Assembly: GCF_051020955.1 (NCBI RefSeq)
Contig: NW_027476874.1
Location: forward strand, 61,523 to 125,522
Direction: 5' to 3'
Source of the DNA: Megalopta genalis
Lineage: Eukaryota; Arthropoda; Insecta; Hymenoptera; Halictidae
Length of the DNA: 64,000 nt
The notes under the pieces are model-generated. The model did no database searches. It was not told the origin of the DNA and saw only the letters and a program-made list of their open reading frames with translations. Position 1 is the first letter of the stretch. Each line of letters begins with the position of its first letter. A program made the translations under genes and the position numbers. Below, piece by piece: positions 52,300 to 63,900 of this stretch.

Positions 52300-55200
52300 T
52301 CAAATACTTGTGATATACATAATTTAGCTTCAACTGCATGCGAAACAAACGAGTTAGCTTCAAATCCAAGCGAAACACATGATTTATCTTCAAATCAATG
52401 CGAAGTTGAAGGCTTTGCTTCAAATCCATGCGAAGCGAATGGTTTAGCTTCAAATACTTGTGATATACATGATTTATCTTCAAATACAGGCGAAAATAAC
52501 GAGATAGCTTCAAATCCATGCGAAACATATGATTTAGCTTCAAATAAATGCGGAATAGACGGCTTAGCTTCAAATACATGAGAAACAAATGATTTATCTT
52601 CAGATAATTGCGATGTAAGTGATATAGCTTCAAATGCAAGCGAAACAATCGAGTTAGCTTCAAATCCATGCGAAACAAACGAGATAGCTTCAATACCATG
52701 CGAAACGCATGATTTAGCTTCGAATCAGTGCGAAATAGAAGGCTGATTATCGAATCCATGCGAAACAAATGGTTTAGCTTCAAATACTTGTGATATACAT
52801 GATGTAGCTTCAACTATATGCGAAACAAACGTGTTAGCTTTATATCCATGCGAAACAAACGAGTTAGCTTCAAATCCATGCGAAACTCATTATTTAGCTT
52901 CGAATCAGTGCGAAATAGAAGGCTGATTTTCGAATCCATGCGAAACAAACGGTTTAGCTTCAAATACTTGTGATATACATGATTTAGCTTCAACTGCGTG
53001 CGAAACAAACGTGTTAGCTTCAAATACAAGGGAAACACATGATTTAGATTCAAATTCATGCGAAGTAGAAGGCTTAGCTTCAAATCCCAGCGGAACACAT
53101 TATTTAGCTTCAAATTAATGCTAAGTAGATGGCTTGGTTACAAATTCTTGTGAATCAAATGGTATAGCTTCAAATACTTGTGATATACATGATTTAACTT
53201 CCGCTGCAAGCGAAACAAACGATTTAGCTTCATACCTAAGGAGACACATGATTTAACATCAAATCAATGCGAAGTAGAAGGCGTAGCTTCAAATCAATGC
53301 GAACCAAATGGTTTAACATCAAATACTTGTGATATATATGATTTAGATTCAAATGCATGCGCAACAAACGAGTTATCTTGAAATCCATAAGGAACACATG
53401 ATTTAGCTGCAAATTAATGCGAACTAGAAGGCTTAGCTTTAAAACCATACGAAACGAATTATTTGGTTTCAAATACTTGCGAATATAAGTGATATAGCTT
53501 CAACTGCAGACGAAACGAAAGAGTGAGATTCAAATCCATACGAATCACTTGATTTAGCTTCAAATCCACGCGATACAAATGGTTTAGCTTTACATACTTG
53601 TGCTATACATGATTTATCTTCAAATGCAGGCGAAGCAAAAGAGTTAGCTTCAAAACCAAGCGAAACACATCATTTAGCTTCAAATTCATGCGAATCACAT
53701 AGTTTAGCTCAATATTCATGCGAAACAGATGGTTTATATTCAGGTACTTGTGATAAACATGATTTAGCTTCAACTGCATGCGAAACAAACGAGTTAGCTT
53801 CAAAACCAAGCGAAACACATGATTTAGCTTCAAATCAATGCGAAGTAGAAGGCTTAGCTTCAAATTCATGCGACGTAGAAGGCTTATCATCAAATCAATG
53901 CGAAACAAATGGTTTAGCTTCAAATACTTGTGATATACATGATTTAGCTTCAACTGCATGCGAAACAAACGAGTTAGCTTCAAAACCAAGCGAAACACAT
54001 GATTTAGCTGCAAATCAATGCGAAGTAGAAGGCTTAGCTTCAAATCCATGCGAATCAAACAGTTTAGCTTCAAATACTCGTGATATACATGATTTATCTT
54101 CAAATGCAGGCGAAACAAAAGAGTTAGCTTCAAATCCATGCGAAACACATGATTTAGATTCAAATCAATGCGAAGTACATGGCTTATCTTCAAATACATG
54201 AGAAACAAATGATTTATCTTCAGATAATTGCGATATAAGTGATATAGATTCAAATGCAGTCGAATCAATCGAGTTAGCTTCAAATCAATGCGAAGTATAA
54301 GGCTTAGCTTCAAATCTATGCGAAACAAATGGTTTAGCTTCAAATACTTGTGATATACATGATTTAACTTCAAATGCAGGCGAAACAAACGAGTTAGCTT
54401 CAAATCCATGCCATACACACGATTTAGATTTAAATCAATGCGAAGTAGAAGGCTTATCTTCAAATCCATCCGAAACAAATGGTTTAGCTTCAAATACTTG
54501 CGATATAAATGAAACAGCTTCAAATGAAGACGAAACAAACGAGTTAGTTTCAAATCCATGCGAAACATATGATTTAGCATCAAATCAATGCGAAGTAGAA
54601 GGCTTAGCTACAAATCAATCCGAAACAAATGGTTTCGCTTCAAATACTTGTGATATACATAATTTAGCTTCAACTGCATGCGAAACAAACGAGTTAGCTT
54701 CAAATCCAAGCGAAACACATGATTTATCTTCAAATCAATGCGAAGTTGAAGGCTTTGCTTCAAATCCATGCGAAGCGAATGGTTTAGCTTCAAATACTTG
54801 TGATATACATGATTTATCTTCAAATACAGGCGAAAATAACGAGATAGCTTCAAATCCATGCGAAACATATGATTTAGCTTCAAATAAATGCGGAATAGAC
54901 GGCTTAGCTTCAAATACATGAGAAACAAATGATTTATCTTCAGATAATTGCGATGTAAGTGATATAGCTTCAAATGCAAGCGAAACAATCGAGTTAGCTT
55001 CAAATCCATGCGAAACAAACGAGATAGCTTCAATACCATGCGAAACGCATGATTTAGCTTCGAATCAGTGCGAAATAGAAGGCTGATTATCGAATCCATG
55101 CGAAACAAATGGTTTAGCTTCAAATACTTGTGATATACATGATGTAGCTTCAACTATATGCGAAACAAACGTGTTAGCTTTATATCCATGCGAAACAAAC

Positions 55201-56980
55201 GAGTTAGCTTCAAATCCATGCGAAACTCATTATTTAGCTTCGAATCAGTGCGAAATAGAAGGCTGATTTTCGAATCCATGCGAAACAAACGGTTTAGCTT
55301 CAAATACTTGTGATGTACATGATTTAGCTTCAACTGCGTGCGAAACAAACGTGTTAGCTTCAAATACAAGGGAAACACATGATTTAGATTCAAATTCATG
55401 CGAAGTAGAAGGCTTAGCTTCAAATCCCAGCGGAACACATTATTTAGCTTCAAATTAATGCTAAGTAGATGGCTTGGTTACAAATTCTTGTGAATCAAAT
55501 GGTATAGCTTCAAATACTTGTGATATACATGATTTAACTTCCGCTGCAAGCGAAACAAACGATTTAGCTTCATACCTAAGGAGACACATGATTTAACATC
55601 AAATCAATGCGAAGTAGAAGGCGTAGCTTCAAATCAATGCGAACCAAATGGTTTAACATCAAATACTTGTGATATATATGATTTAGATTCAAATGCATGC
55701 GCAACAAACGAGTTATCTTGAAATCCATAAGGAACACATGATTTAGCTGCAAATTAATGCGAACTAGAAGGCTTAGCTTTAAAACCATACGAAACGAATT
55801 ATTTGGTTTCAAATACTTGCGAATATAAGTGATATAGCTTCAACTGCAGACGAAACGAAAGAGTGAGATTCAAATCCATACGAATCACTTGATTTAGCTT
55901 CAAATCCACGCGATACAAATGGTTTAGCTTTACATACTTGTGCTATACATGATTTATCTTCAAATGCAGGCGAAGCAAAAGAGTTAGCTTCAAAACCAAG
56001 CGAAACACATCATTTAGCTTCAAATTCATGCGAATCACATAGTTTAGCTCAATATTCATGCGAAACAGATGGTTTATATTCAGGTACTTGTGATAAACAT
56101 GATTTAGCTTCAACTGCATGCGAAACAAACGAGTTAGCTTCAAAACCAAGCGAAACACATGATTTAGCTTCAAATCAATGCGAAGTAGAAGGCTTAGCTT
56201 CAAATTCATGCGACGTAGAAGGCTTATCATCAAATCAATGCGAAACAAATGGTTTAGCTTCAAATACTTGTGATATACATGATTTAGCTTCAACTGCATG
56301 CGAAACAAACGAGTTAGCTTCAAAACCAAGCGAAACACATGATTTAGCTGCAAATCAATGCGAAGTAGAAGGCTTAGCTTCAAATCCATGCGAATCAAAC
56401 AGTTTAGCTTCAAATACTCGTGATATACATGATTTATCTTCAAATGCAGGCGAAACAAAAGAGTTAGCTTCAAATCCATGCGAAACACATGATTTAGATT
56501 CAAATCAATGCGAAGTACATGGCTTATCTTCAAATACATGAGAAACAAATGATTTATCTTCAGATAATTGCGATATAAGTGATATAGATTCAAATGCAGT
56601 CGAATCAATCGAGTTAGCTTCAAATCAATGCGAAGTATAAGGCTTAGCTTCAAATCTATGCGAAACAAATGGTTTAGCTTCAAATACTTGTGATATACAT
56701 GATTTAACTTCAAATGCAGGCGAAACAAACGAGTTAGCTACAAATCCATGCCATACACACGATTTAGATTTAAATCAATGCGAAGTAGAAGGCTTATCTT
56801 CAAATCCATCCGAAACAAATGGTTTAGCTTCAAATACTTGCGATATAAATGAAACAGCTTCAAATGAAGACGAAACAAACGAGTTAGTTTCAAATCCATG
56901 CGAAACATATGATTTAGCATCAAATCAATGCGAAGTAGAAGGCTTAGCTACAAATCAATCCGAAACAAATGGTTTCGCTT
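52300..56980 (+). repeat. Macro-tandem repeat of 2340 bp, two copies
   Basis: About 52300-54640 and 54640-56980 are near-identical at an offset of exactly 2340 bp (78 units), checked at 53236/55576, 53603/55943 and 52814/55154. Few differences are visible, for example tgatatacatg at 52971 versus tgatgtacatg at 55311. Both copies contain the degraded core tcatacctaaggagacac (53231 and 55571). No gene is supported. Confidence 0.93.
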
Positions 56981-57663
56981 CAAATACTTGTGATATACAT
57001 AATTTAGCTTCAACTGCATGCGAAAGAAACGAGTTAGCTTCAAATCCAAGCGAAACACATGATTTATCTTCAAGTCAATGCGAAGTTGAAGGCTTTGCTT
57101 CAAATCCATGCGAAGCGAATGGTTTAGCTTCAAATACTTGAGATATACATGATTTATCTTCAAATACAGGCGAAAAAAACGAGTTAGCTTCAAATCCATG
57201 CGAAACTTATGATTTAGCTTCAAATCAGTGCGAAATAGACGGCTTAGCTTCAAAAACATGAGAAACAAATGATTTATCTTCAGATAATTGCGATGTAAGT
57301 GATATAGCTTCAATTGCATGCGAAACAAACGCTTTATCTTCAAATCCATGCGAAACACATTATTTAGGTTCAAATCAATGCGAAGTGGAAGGCTTAGCTT
57401 CAAATTCATGAGAAACATATGGTTTAGATTCAAATACTTGTGATATACATGATTTAGCTTCAACTGCATGCGAAACAAACGAGTTAGCTTCAAAACCAAG
57501 CGAAACACATGATTTAGCTTCAAATCAATGCGAAGTAGAAGGCTTAGCTTCAAATTCATGCGAAACAAATGGTTTAGCAACAAATACTTGTGATATACAT
57601 TATTAAACCTCAACTGCATGCGAAACAAACGAGTTAGCTTCAAAACCAAGCGAAACACATGAT

Positions 57664-57813
57664 TTAGCTTCAAATCAATGCGAAGTAGAAGGCTTAGCTT
57701 CAAATTCATACGAAACAAATGGTTTAGCTACAAATACTTGTGATATACATGATTGAGCCTCAACTGCATGCGAAACAAACGAGTTAGCTTCAAATCCAAG
57801 CGAAACACATGAC
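57664..57813 (+). repeat. Reference 150-bp higher-order repeat, slots A-B-C-D-E
   Basis: A clean example of the five-slot higher-order repeat. Slot A is 57664-57693 (tail agtagaaggc). Slot B is 57694-57723 (tail aacaaatggt). Slot C is 57724-57753 (centre acttgtga, tail tatacatgat). Slot D is 57754-57783 (ctgcatgcga, tail aacaaacgag). Slot E is 57784-57813 (ccaagcga, tail close to aacacatgat). Slots share the first 10-12 bases and differ mostly in the last 10, so the tail identifies the slot. The same order recurs across the window, with local skips and insertions. Five slots of 30 bp give 150 bp, close to the 147 bp of DNA in a nucleosome core. Confidence 0.93.
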
Positions 57814-60183
57814 TTATCTTCAAATCAATGCGAAGTAGAAGGCTTTGCTTCAAATCCATGCGAAACAAATGGTTTAGCTTCAAATACTTTTGATATACAT
57901 GATTTAGCTTCAACTGCATGCCAAAAAAACGAGTTAGTTTCAAATCCATGCGAAACATATGATTCAGCATCAAATCAATGCGAAGTAGCAGGCTTAGCCT
58001 CAAATACATGAGAAACAAATGATTTATCTTCAGATAATTGCGATGTAAGTGATATAGCTTCAAATGCAGGCGAAACAATCGAGTTAGCTTCAAATCAATG
58101 CGAAGTGGAACGCTTAGCTTCAAATCCACGCGGTACAAATGGTTTAGCTTCAAATACTTGTGCTATACGTGATTTATCTTCAAATGCAGGCGAAGAAAAA
58201 GAGTTAGCTTCAAAACCAAGCGAAACACATCATTAAGCTTCAAATTCATGCGAATCACATAGTTTAGCTCAATATTCATGCGAAACAGATGGTTTATATT
58301 CAGGTACTTGTGATAAACATGATTTAGCTTCAACTGCATGCGAAACAAACGAGTTAGCTTCAAAACCAAGCGAAACACATGATTTAGCTTCAAATCAATG
58401 CGAAGTAGAAGGCTTAGCTTCAAATTCATGCGACGTAGAAGGCTTATCATCAAATCAATGCGAAACTAATGGTTTAGCTTCAAATACTTGTGATATACAT
58501 GATTTAGCTTCAACTGCATGCGAAACAAACGAGTTAGCTTCAAAACCAAGCGAAACACATGATTTAGCTGCAAATCAATGCGAAGTAGAAGGCTTAGCTT
58601 CAAATCCATGCGAATCAAACAGTTTAGCTTCAAATACTCGTGATATACATGATTTATCTTCAAATGCAGGCGAAACAAAAGAGTTAGCTTCAAATCCATG
58701 CGAAACACATGATTTAGATTCAAATCAATGCGAAGTACATGGCTTATCTTCAAATACATGAGAAACAAATGATTTATCTTCAGATAATTGCGATATAAGT
58801 GATATAGATTCAAATGCAGTCGAATCAATCGAGTTAGCTTCAAATCAATGCGAAGTATAAGGCTTAGCTTCAAATCTATGCGAAACAAATGGTTTAGCTT
58901 CAAATACTTGTGATATACATGATTTAACTTCAAATGCAGGCGAAACAAACGAGTTAGCTTCAAATCCATGCCATACACACGATTTAGATTTAAATCAATG
59001 CGAAGTAGAAGGCTTATCTTCAAATCCATCCGAAACAAATGGTTTAGCTTCAAATACTTGCGATATAAATGAAACAGCTTCAAATGAAGACGAAACAAAC
59101 GAGTTAGTTTCAAATCCATGCGAAACATATGATTTAGCATCAAATCAATGCGAAGTAGAAGGCTTAGCTACAAATCAATCCGAAACAAATGGTTTCGCTT
59201 CAAATACTTGTGATATACATAATTTAGCTTCAACTGCATGCGAAAGAAACGAGTTGGCTTCAAATCCAAGCGAAACACATGATTTATCTTCAAGTCAATG
59301 CGAAGTTGAAGGCTTTGCTTCAAATCCATGCGAAGCGAATGGTTTAGCTTCAAATACTTGAGATATACATGATTTATCTTCAAATACAGGCGAAAAAAAC
59401 GAGTTAGCTTCAAATCCATGCGAAACTTATGATTTAGCTTCAAATCAGTGCGAAATAGACGGCTTAGCTTCAAAAACATGAGAAACAAATGATTTATCTT
59501 CAGATAATTGCGATGTAAGTGATATAGCTTCAATTGCATGCGAAACAAACGCTTTATCTTCAAATCCATGCGAAACACATTATTTAGGTTCAAATCAATG
59601 CGAAGTGGAAGGCTTAGCTTCAAATTCATGAGAAACATATGGTTTAGATTCAAATACTTGTGATATACATGATTTAGCTTCAACTGCATGCGAAACAAAC
59701 GAGTTAGCTTCAAAACCAAGCGAAACACATGATTTAGCTTCAAATCAATGCGAAGTAGAAGGCTTAGCTTCAAATTCATGCGAAACAAATGGTTTAGCAA
59801 CAAATACTTGTGATATACATTATTAAACCTCAACTGCATGCGAAACAAACGAGTTAGCTTCAAAACCAAGCGAAACACATGATTTAGCTTCAAATCAATG
59901 CGAAGTAGAAGGCTTAGCTTCAAATTCATACGAAACAAATGGTTTAGCTACAAATACTTGTGATATACATGATTGAGCCTCAACTGCATGCGAAACAAAC
60001 GAGTTAGCTTCAAATCCAAGCGAAACACATGACTTATCTTCAAATCAATGCGAAGTAGAAGGCTTTGCTTCAAATCCATGCGAAACAAATGGTTTAGCTT
60101 GAAATACTTTTGATATACATGATTTAGCTTCAACTGCATGCCAAAAAAACGAGTTAGTTTCAAATCCATGCGAAACATATGAT

Positions 60184-60363
60184 TCAGCATCAAATCAATG
60201 CGAAGTAGCAGGCTTAGCCTCAAATACATGAGAAACAAATGATTTATCTTCAGATAATTGCGATGTAAGTGATATAGCTTCAAATGCAGGCGAAACAATC
60301 GAGTTAGCTTCAAATCAATGCGAAGTGGAACGCTTAGCTTCAAATCCACGCGATACAAATGGT
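60184..60363 (+). repeat. Alternative higher-order repeat, A-F-G-H then A (E skipped)
   Basis: This example of the second haplotype runs A (60184), F (60214, centre acatgaga, tail aacaaatgat), G (60244, begins ttatcttcagat, tail tgtaagtgat), H (60274, begins atagcttcaaat, centre gcaggcga, tail aacaatcgag), then A-like (60304, tail agtggaacgc) and B-like (60334). F, G and H occupy the same order positions as B, C and D. After H the array usually goes straight to an A unit, making a 120-bp cycle rather than 150 bp. Other H-to-A junctions are near 19040, 20030, 21800, 23255, 25895, 28235, 31000, 41820, 44910, 58080, 61655 and 63905. Confidence 0.85.
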
Positions 60364-60910
60364 TTAGCTTCAAATACTTGTGCTATACGTGATTTATCTT
60401 CAAATGCAGGCGAAGAAAAAGAGTTAGCTTCAAAACCAAGCGAAACACATCATTAAGCTTCAAATTCATGCGAATCACATAGTTTAGCTCAATATTCATG
60501 CGAAACAGATGGTTTATATTCAGGTACTTGTGATAAACATGATTTAGCTTCAACTGCATGCGAAACAAACGAGTTAGCTTCAAAACCAAGCGAAACACAT
60601 GATTTAGCTTCAAATCAATGCGAAGTAGAAGGCTTAGCTTCAAATTCATGCGACGTAGAAGGCTTATCATCAAATCAATGCGAAACTAATGGTTTAGCTT
60701 CAAATACTTGTGATATACATGATTTAGCTTCAACTGCATGCGAAACAAACGAGTTAGCTTCAAAACCAAGCGAAACACATGATTTAGCTGCAAATCAATG
60801 CGAAGTAGAAGGCTTAGCTTCAAATCCATGCGAATCAAACGGTTTAGCTTCAAATACTCGTGATATACATGATTTATCTTCAAATGCAGGCGAAACAAAA
60901 GAGTTAGCTT

Positions 60911-63900
60911 CAAATCCATGCGAAACACATCACTTGGCTTCAAATTCATGCGAAACACATGGTTTAGATTCATAGATTCATATTCTTGCGAAACAGATGG
61001 TTTAGATTCAGATACTTGTGATAAACATGATCTAGCTTCAACTGCTTGCGAAACAAACATGTTAGCATCAAATCCAAGAGAAACACATGATTTAAATTCA
61101 AATCAATGTCAAGTAGAAGGCTTAGCTTCAAATCCATGCGAAACAAATGCTTTAGCTTCAAATACTTTTGATAAACATGATTTAGCTTCAACTGCATGCG
61201 AAACAAACGAGTTAGCTTCAAATCCATGCGAAACATATGATTTAGCTTCAAATCAATGCGAAGTAGAAGGCTTAGCTTCAAATTCATGCGAAACAAAATG
61301 GTTTAGCTTCAAATACTTGTGATATACATAATTTAGCTTCAACTGCATGCGAAAGAAACGAGTTAGCTTCAAATCCAGGCGAAACACATGATTTATCTTC
61401 AAGTCAATGCGAAGTTGAAGGCTTTGCTTCAAATCCATGCGATGCGAATGGTGTAGCTTCAAATACTTGTGATATACATGATTTATCTTCAAATACAGGC
61501 GAAAAAACGAGTTAGCTTCACATCCATGCGAAACAGATGATTTAGCTTCAAATAAATTCGAAATAGACGGCTTAGCCTCAAATACATGAGAAACAAATGA
61601 TTTATCTTCAGATAATTTCGATGTAAGTGATATAGCTTCAAATGCAGGCGAAACAATCGAGTTAGCTTCAAATCAATGCGAAGTGGAACGCTTAGCTTCA
61701 AATCCACGCGATACAAATGGTTTAGCTCCAAATACTTGTGCTATACATGATTTATCTTCAAATGCAGGCGAAACAAAAGAGTTAGCTTCATATCCATGCG
61801 AAACAAATGCATTAGCTTGAAATACTTGTGATATACATGATGCAGCTTCAAATGCAGGCGAAACAAACGAGTTAGCTTCAAATCCATGCGAAACACATGA
61901 TTTAGATTCAAATCAATGCGAAGTACATGGCTTATCTTCAAATACATGAGAAACAAATGATTTATCTTCAGATAATTGCGATATAAGTGATATAGATTCA
62001 AATGCAGTCGAATCAATCGAGTTAGCTTCAAATTAATGCGAAGTAGGAGGATTATCTTCAAATCCATGCGAAACAAATGGTTTAGCTTCAAATACTTGTG
62101 ATATACATGATTTAACTTCAAATGCAGGCGAAACAAACGAGTTAGCTTCAAATCCATGCCATACACACGATTTAGATTTAAATCAATGCGAAGTAGAAGG
62201 CTTATCTTCAAATCCATCCGAAACAAATGGTTTAGCTTCAAATACTTGCGATATAAATGAAACAGCTTCAAATGACGACGAAACAAACGAGTTAGTTTCA
62301 AATCCATGCGAAACATATGATTTAGCATCAAATCAATGCGAAGTAGATGGCTTAGCTACAAATCAATCCGAAACAAATGGTTTCGCTTCAAATACTTGTG
62401 ATATACATAATTTAGCTTCAACTGCATGCGAAAGAAACAAGTTAGCTTCAAATCCAAGCGAAGCACATGATTTATCTTCAAGTCAATGCGAAGTTGAAGG
62501 CTTTGCTTCAAATCCATGCGAAGCGAATGGTTTAGCTTCAAATACTTGAGATATACATGATTTATCTTCAAATACAGGCGAAAAAAACGAGTTAGCTTCA
62601 AATCCATGCGAAACTTATGATTTAGCTTCAAATCAGTGCGAAATAGACGGCTTAGCTTCAAATACATGAGAAACAAATGATTTATCTTCAGATAATTGCG
62701 ATGTAAGTGATATAGCTTCAATTGCATGCGAAACAAACGCTTTATCTTCAAATCCATGCGAAACACATTATTTAGGTTCAAATCAATGCGAAGTGGAAGG
62801 CTTAGCTTCAAATTCATGAGAAACATATGGTTTAGATTCAAATACTTGTGATATACATGATTTAGCTTCAACTGCATGCGAAACAAACGAGTTACCTTCA
62901 AAACCAAGCGAAACACATGATTTAGCTTCAAATCAATGCGAAGTAGAAGGCTTAGCTTCAAATTCATACGAAACAAATGGTTTAGCTACAAATACTTGTG
63001 ATATACATGATTGAGCCTCAACTGCATGCGAAACAAACGAGTTAGCTTCAAATCCAAGCGAAACACATGATTTATCTTCAAATCAATGCGAAGTTGAAGG
63101 CTTTGCTTCAAATCCATGCGAAGCAAATGGTTCAGCTTCAAATATTTGTGATATACATGATTTATCTCCAAATACAGGCGAAAAAAACGAGTTAGCTTCA
63201 AATCCATGCGAAACATATGATTTAGCTTCAAATAAATGCGAAATAGACGGATTAGCTTCAAATACGTGAGAAGCAAATGATTTAACTTCAGATAATTGCG
63301 ATATAAGTGGTTTAGATTCAAATGCAGTCAAATCAATCGAGTTAGCTTCAAATTAATGCGATGTAGCAGGCTTAGCCTCAAATACATGAGAAACAAATGA
63401 TTTATCTTCAGATAATTGCGATATATGTCATATAGCTTCAAATGCACGCGAAACAATCGAGTTAGATTCACATCCATGCGAAATACATGATTTAGATTCA
63501 AATCAATGCGAATTGGAAGGCTTAGCTTCAAATCCATGCGAATCAAACGGTTTAGATTCAGATACTTGTGATAAACATGATTTAGCTTCAACAGCATGCG
63601 AAACAAACAAGTTTGCTTCAAATCCCAGCGAAACACATGATTTAGCTGCAAATCAATGCGAAGTAGAAGGGTTAGCTTCAAATCCGTGCGAATCAAAAGG
63701 TTGAGCTTCAAATACTTGTGATATACATGATTTATCTTCAAATGCAGGCGAAACAAAAGAGTTAGCTTCACATCCATGCGAAACAGATGATTTAGCTTCA
63801 AATAAATTCGAAATAGACGGCTTAGCCTCAAATACATGAGAAACAAATGATTTATCTTCAGATAATTGCGATGTAAGTGATATAGCTTCAAATGCAGGCG

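Larger units (their letters stand above)
55920..60910 (+). repeat. Macro-tandem repeat of 2220 bp, about 2.25 copies, overlapping the 2340-bp block
   Basis: Equivalent bases are 2220 bp (74 units) apart: 55943/58163/60383, 56948/59168 and 57728/59948. The first 1060 bp also belong to the second 2340-bp copy, so one sequence takes part in two nested duplication series. Visible differences between copies are very few, for example gagttagcttc at 57031 versus gagttggcttc at 59251. No gene is supported. Confidence 0.92.

Noticed and set aside
53221..53245. Possible foreign junction at cttcatacctaaggagacac
   Set aside because: It still aligns to a unit core with several changes and a short deletion, and it is present identically in the 2340-bp copy at 55561. 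It is a degenerate unit.
57754..57783. Palindrome tgcatgc in slot D, and atg-N7-cat pairs, as protein-binding or hairpin sites
   Set aside because: They are short, expected from unit composition, and not better conserved than the rest of the unit by eye. No evidence supports a binding function.
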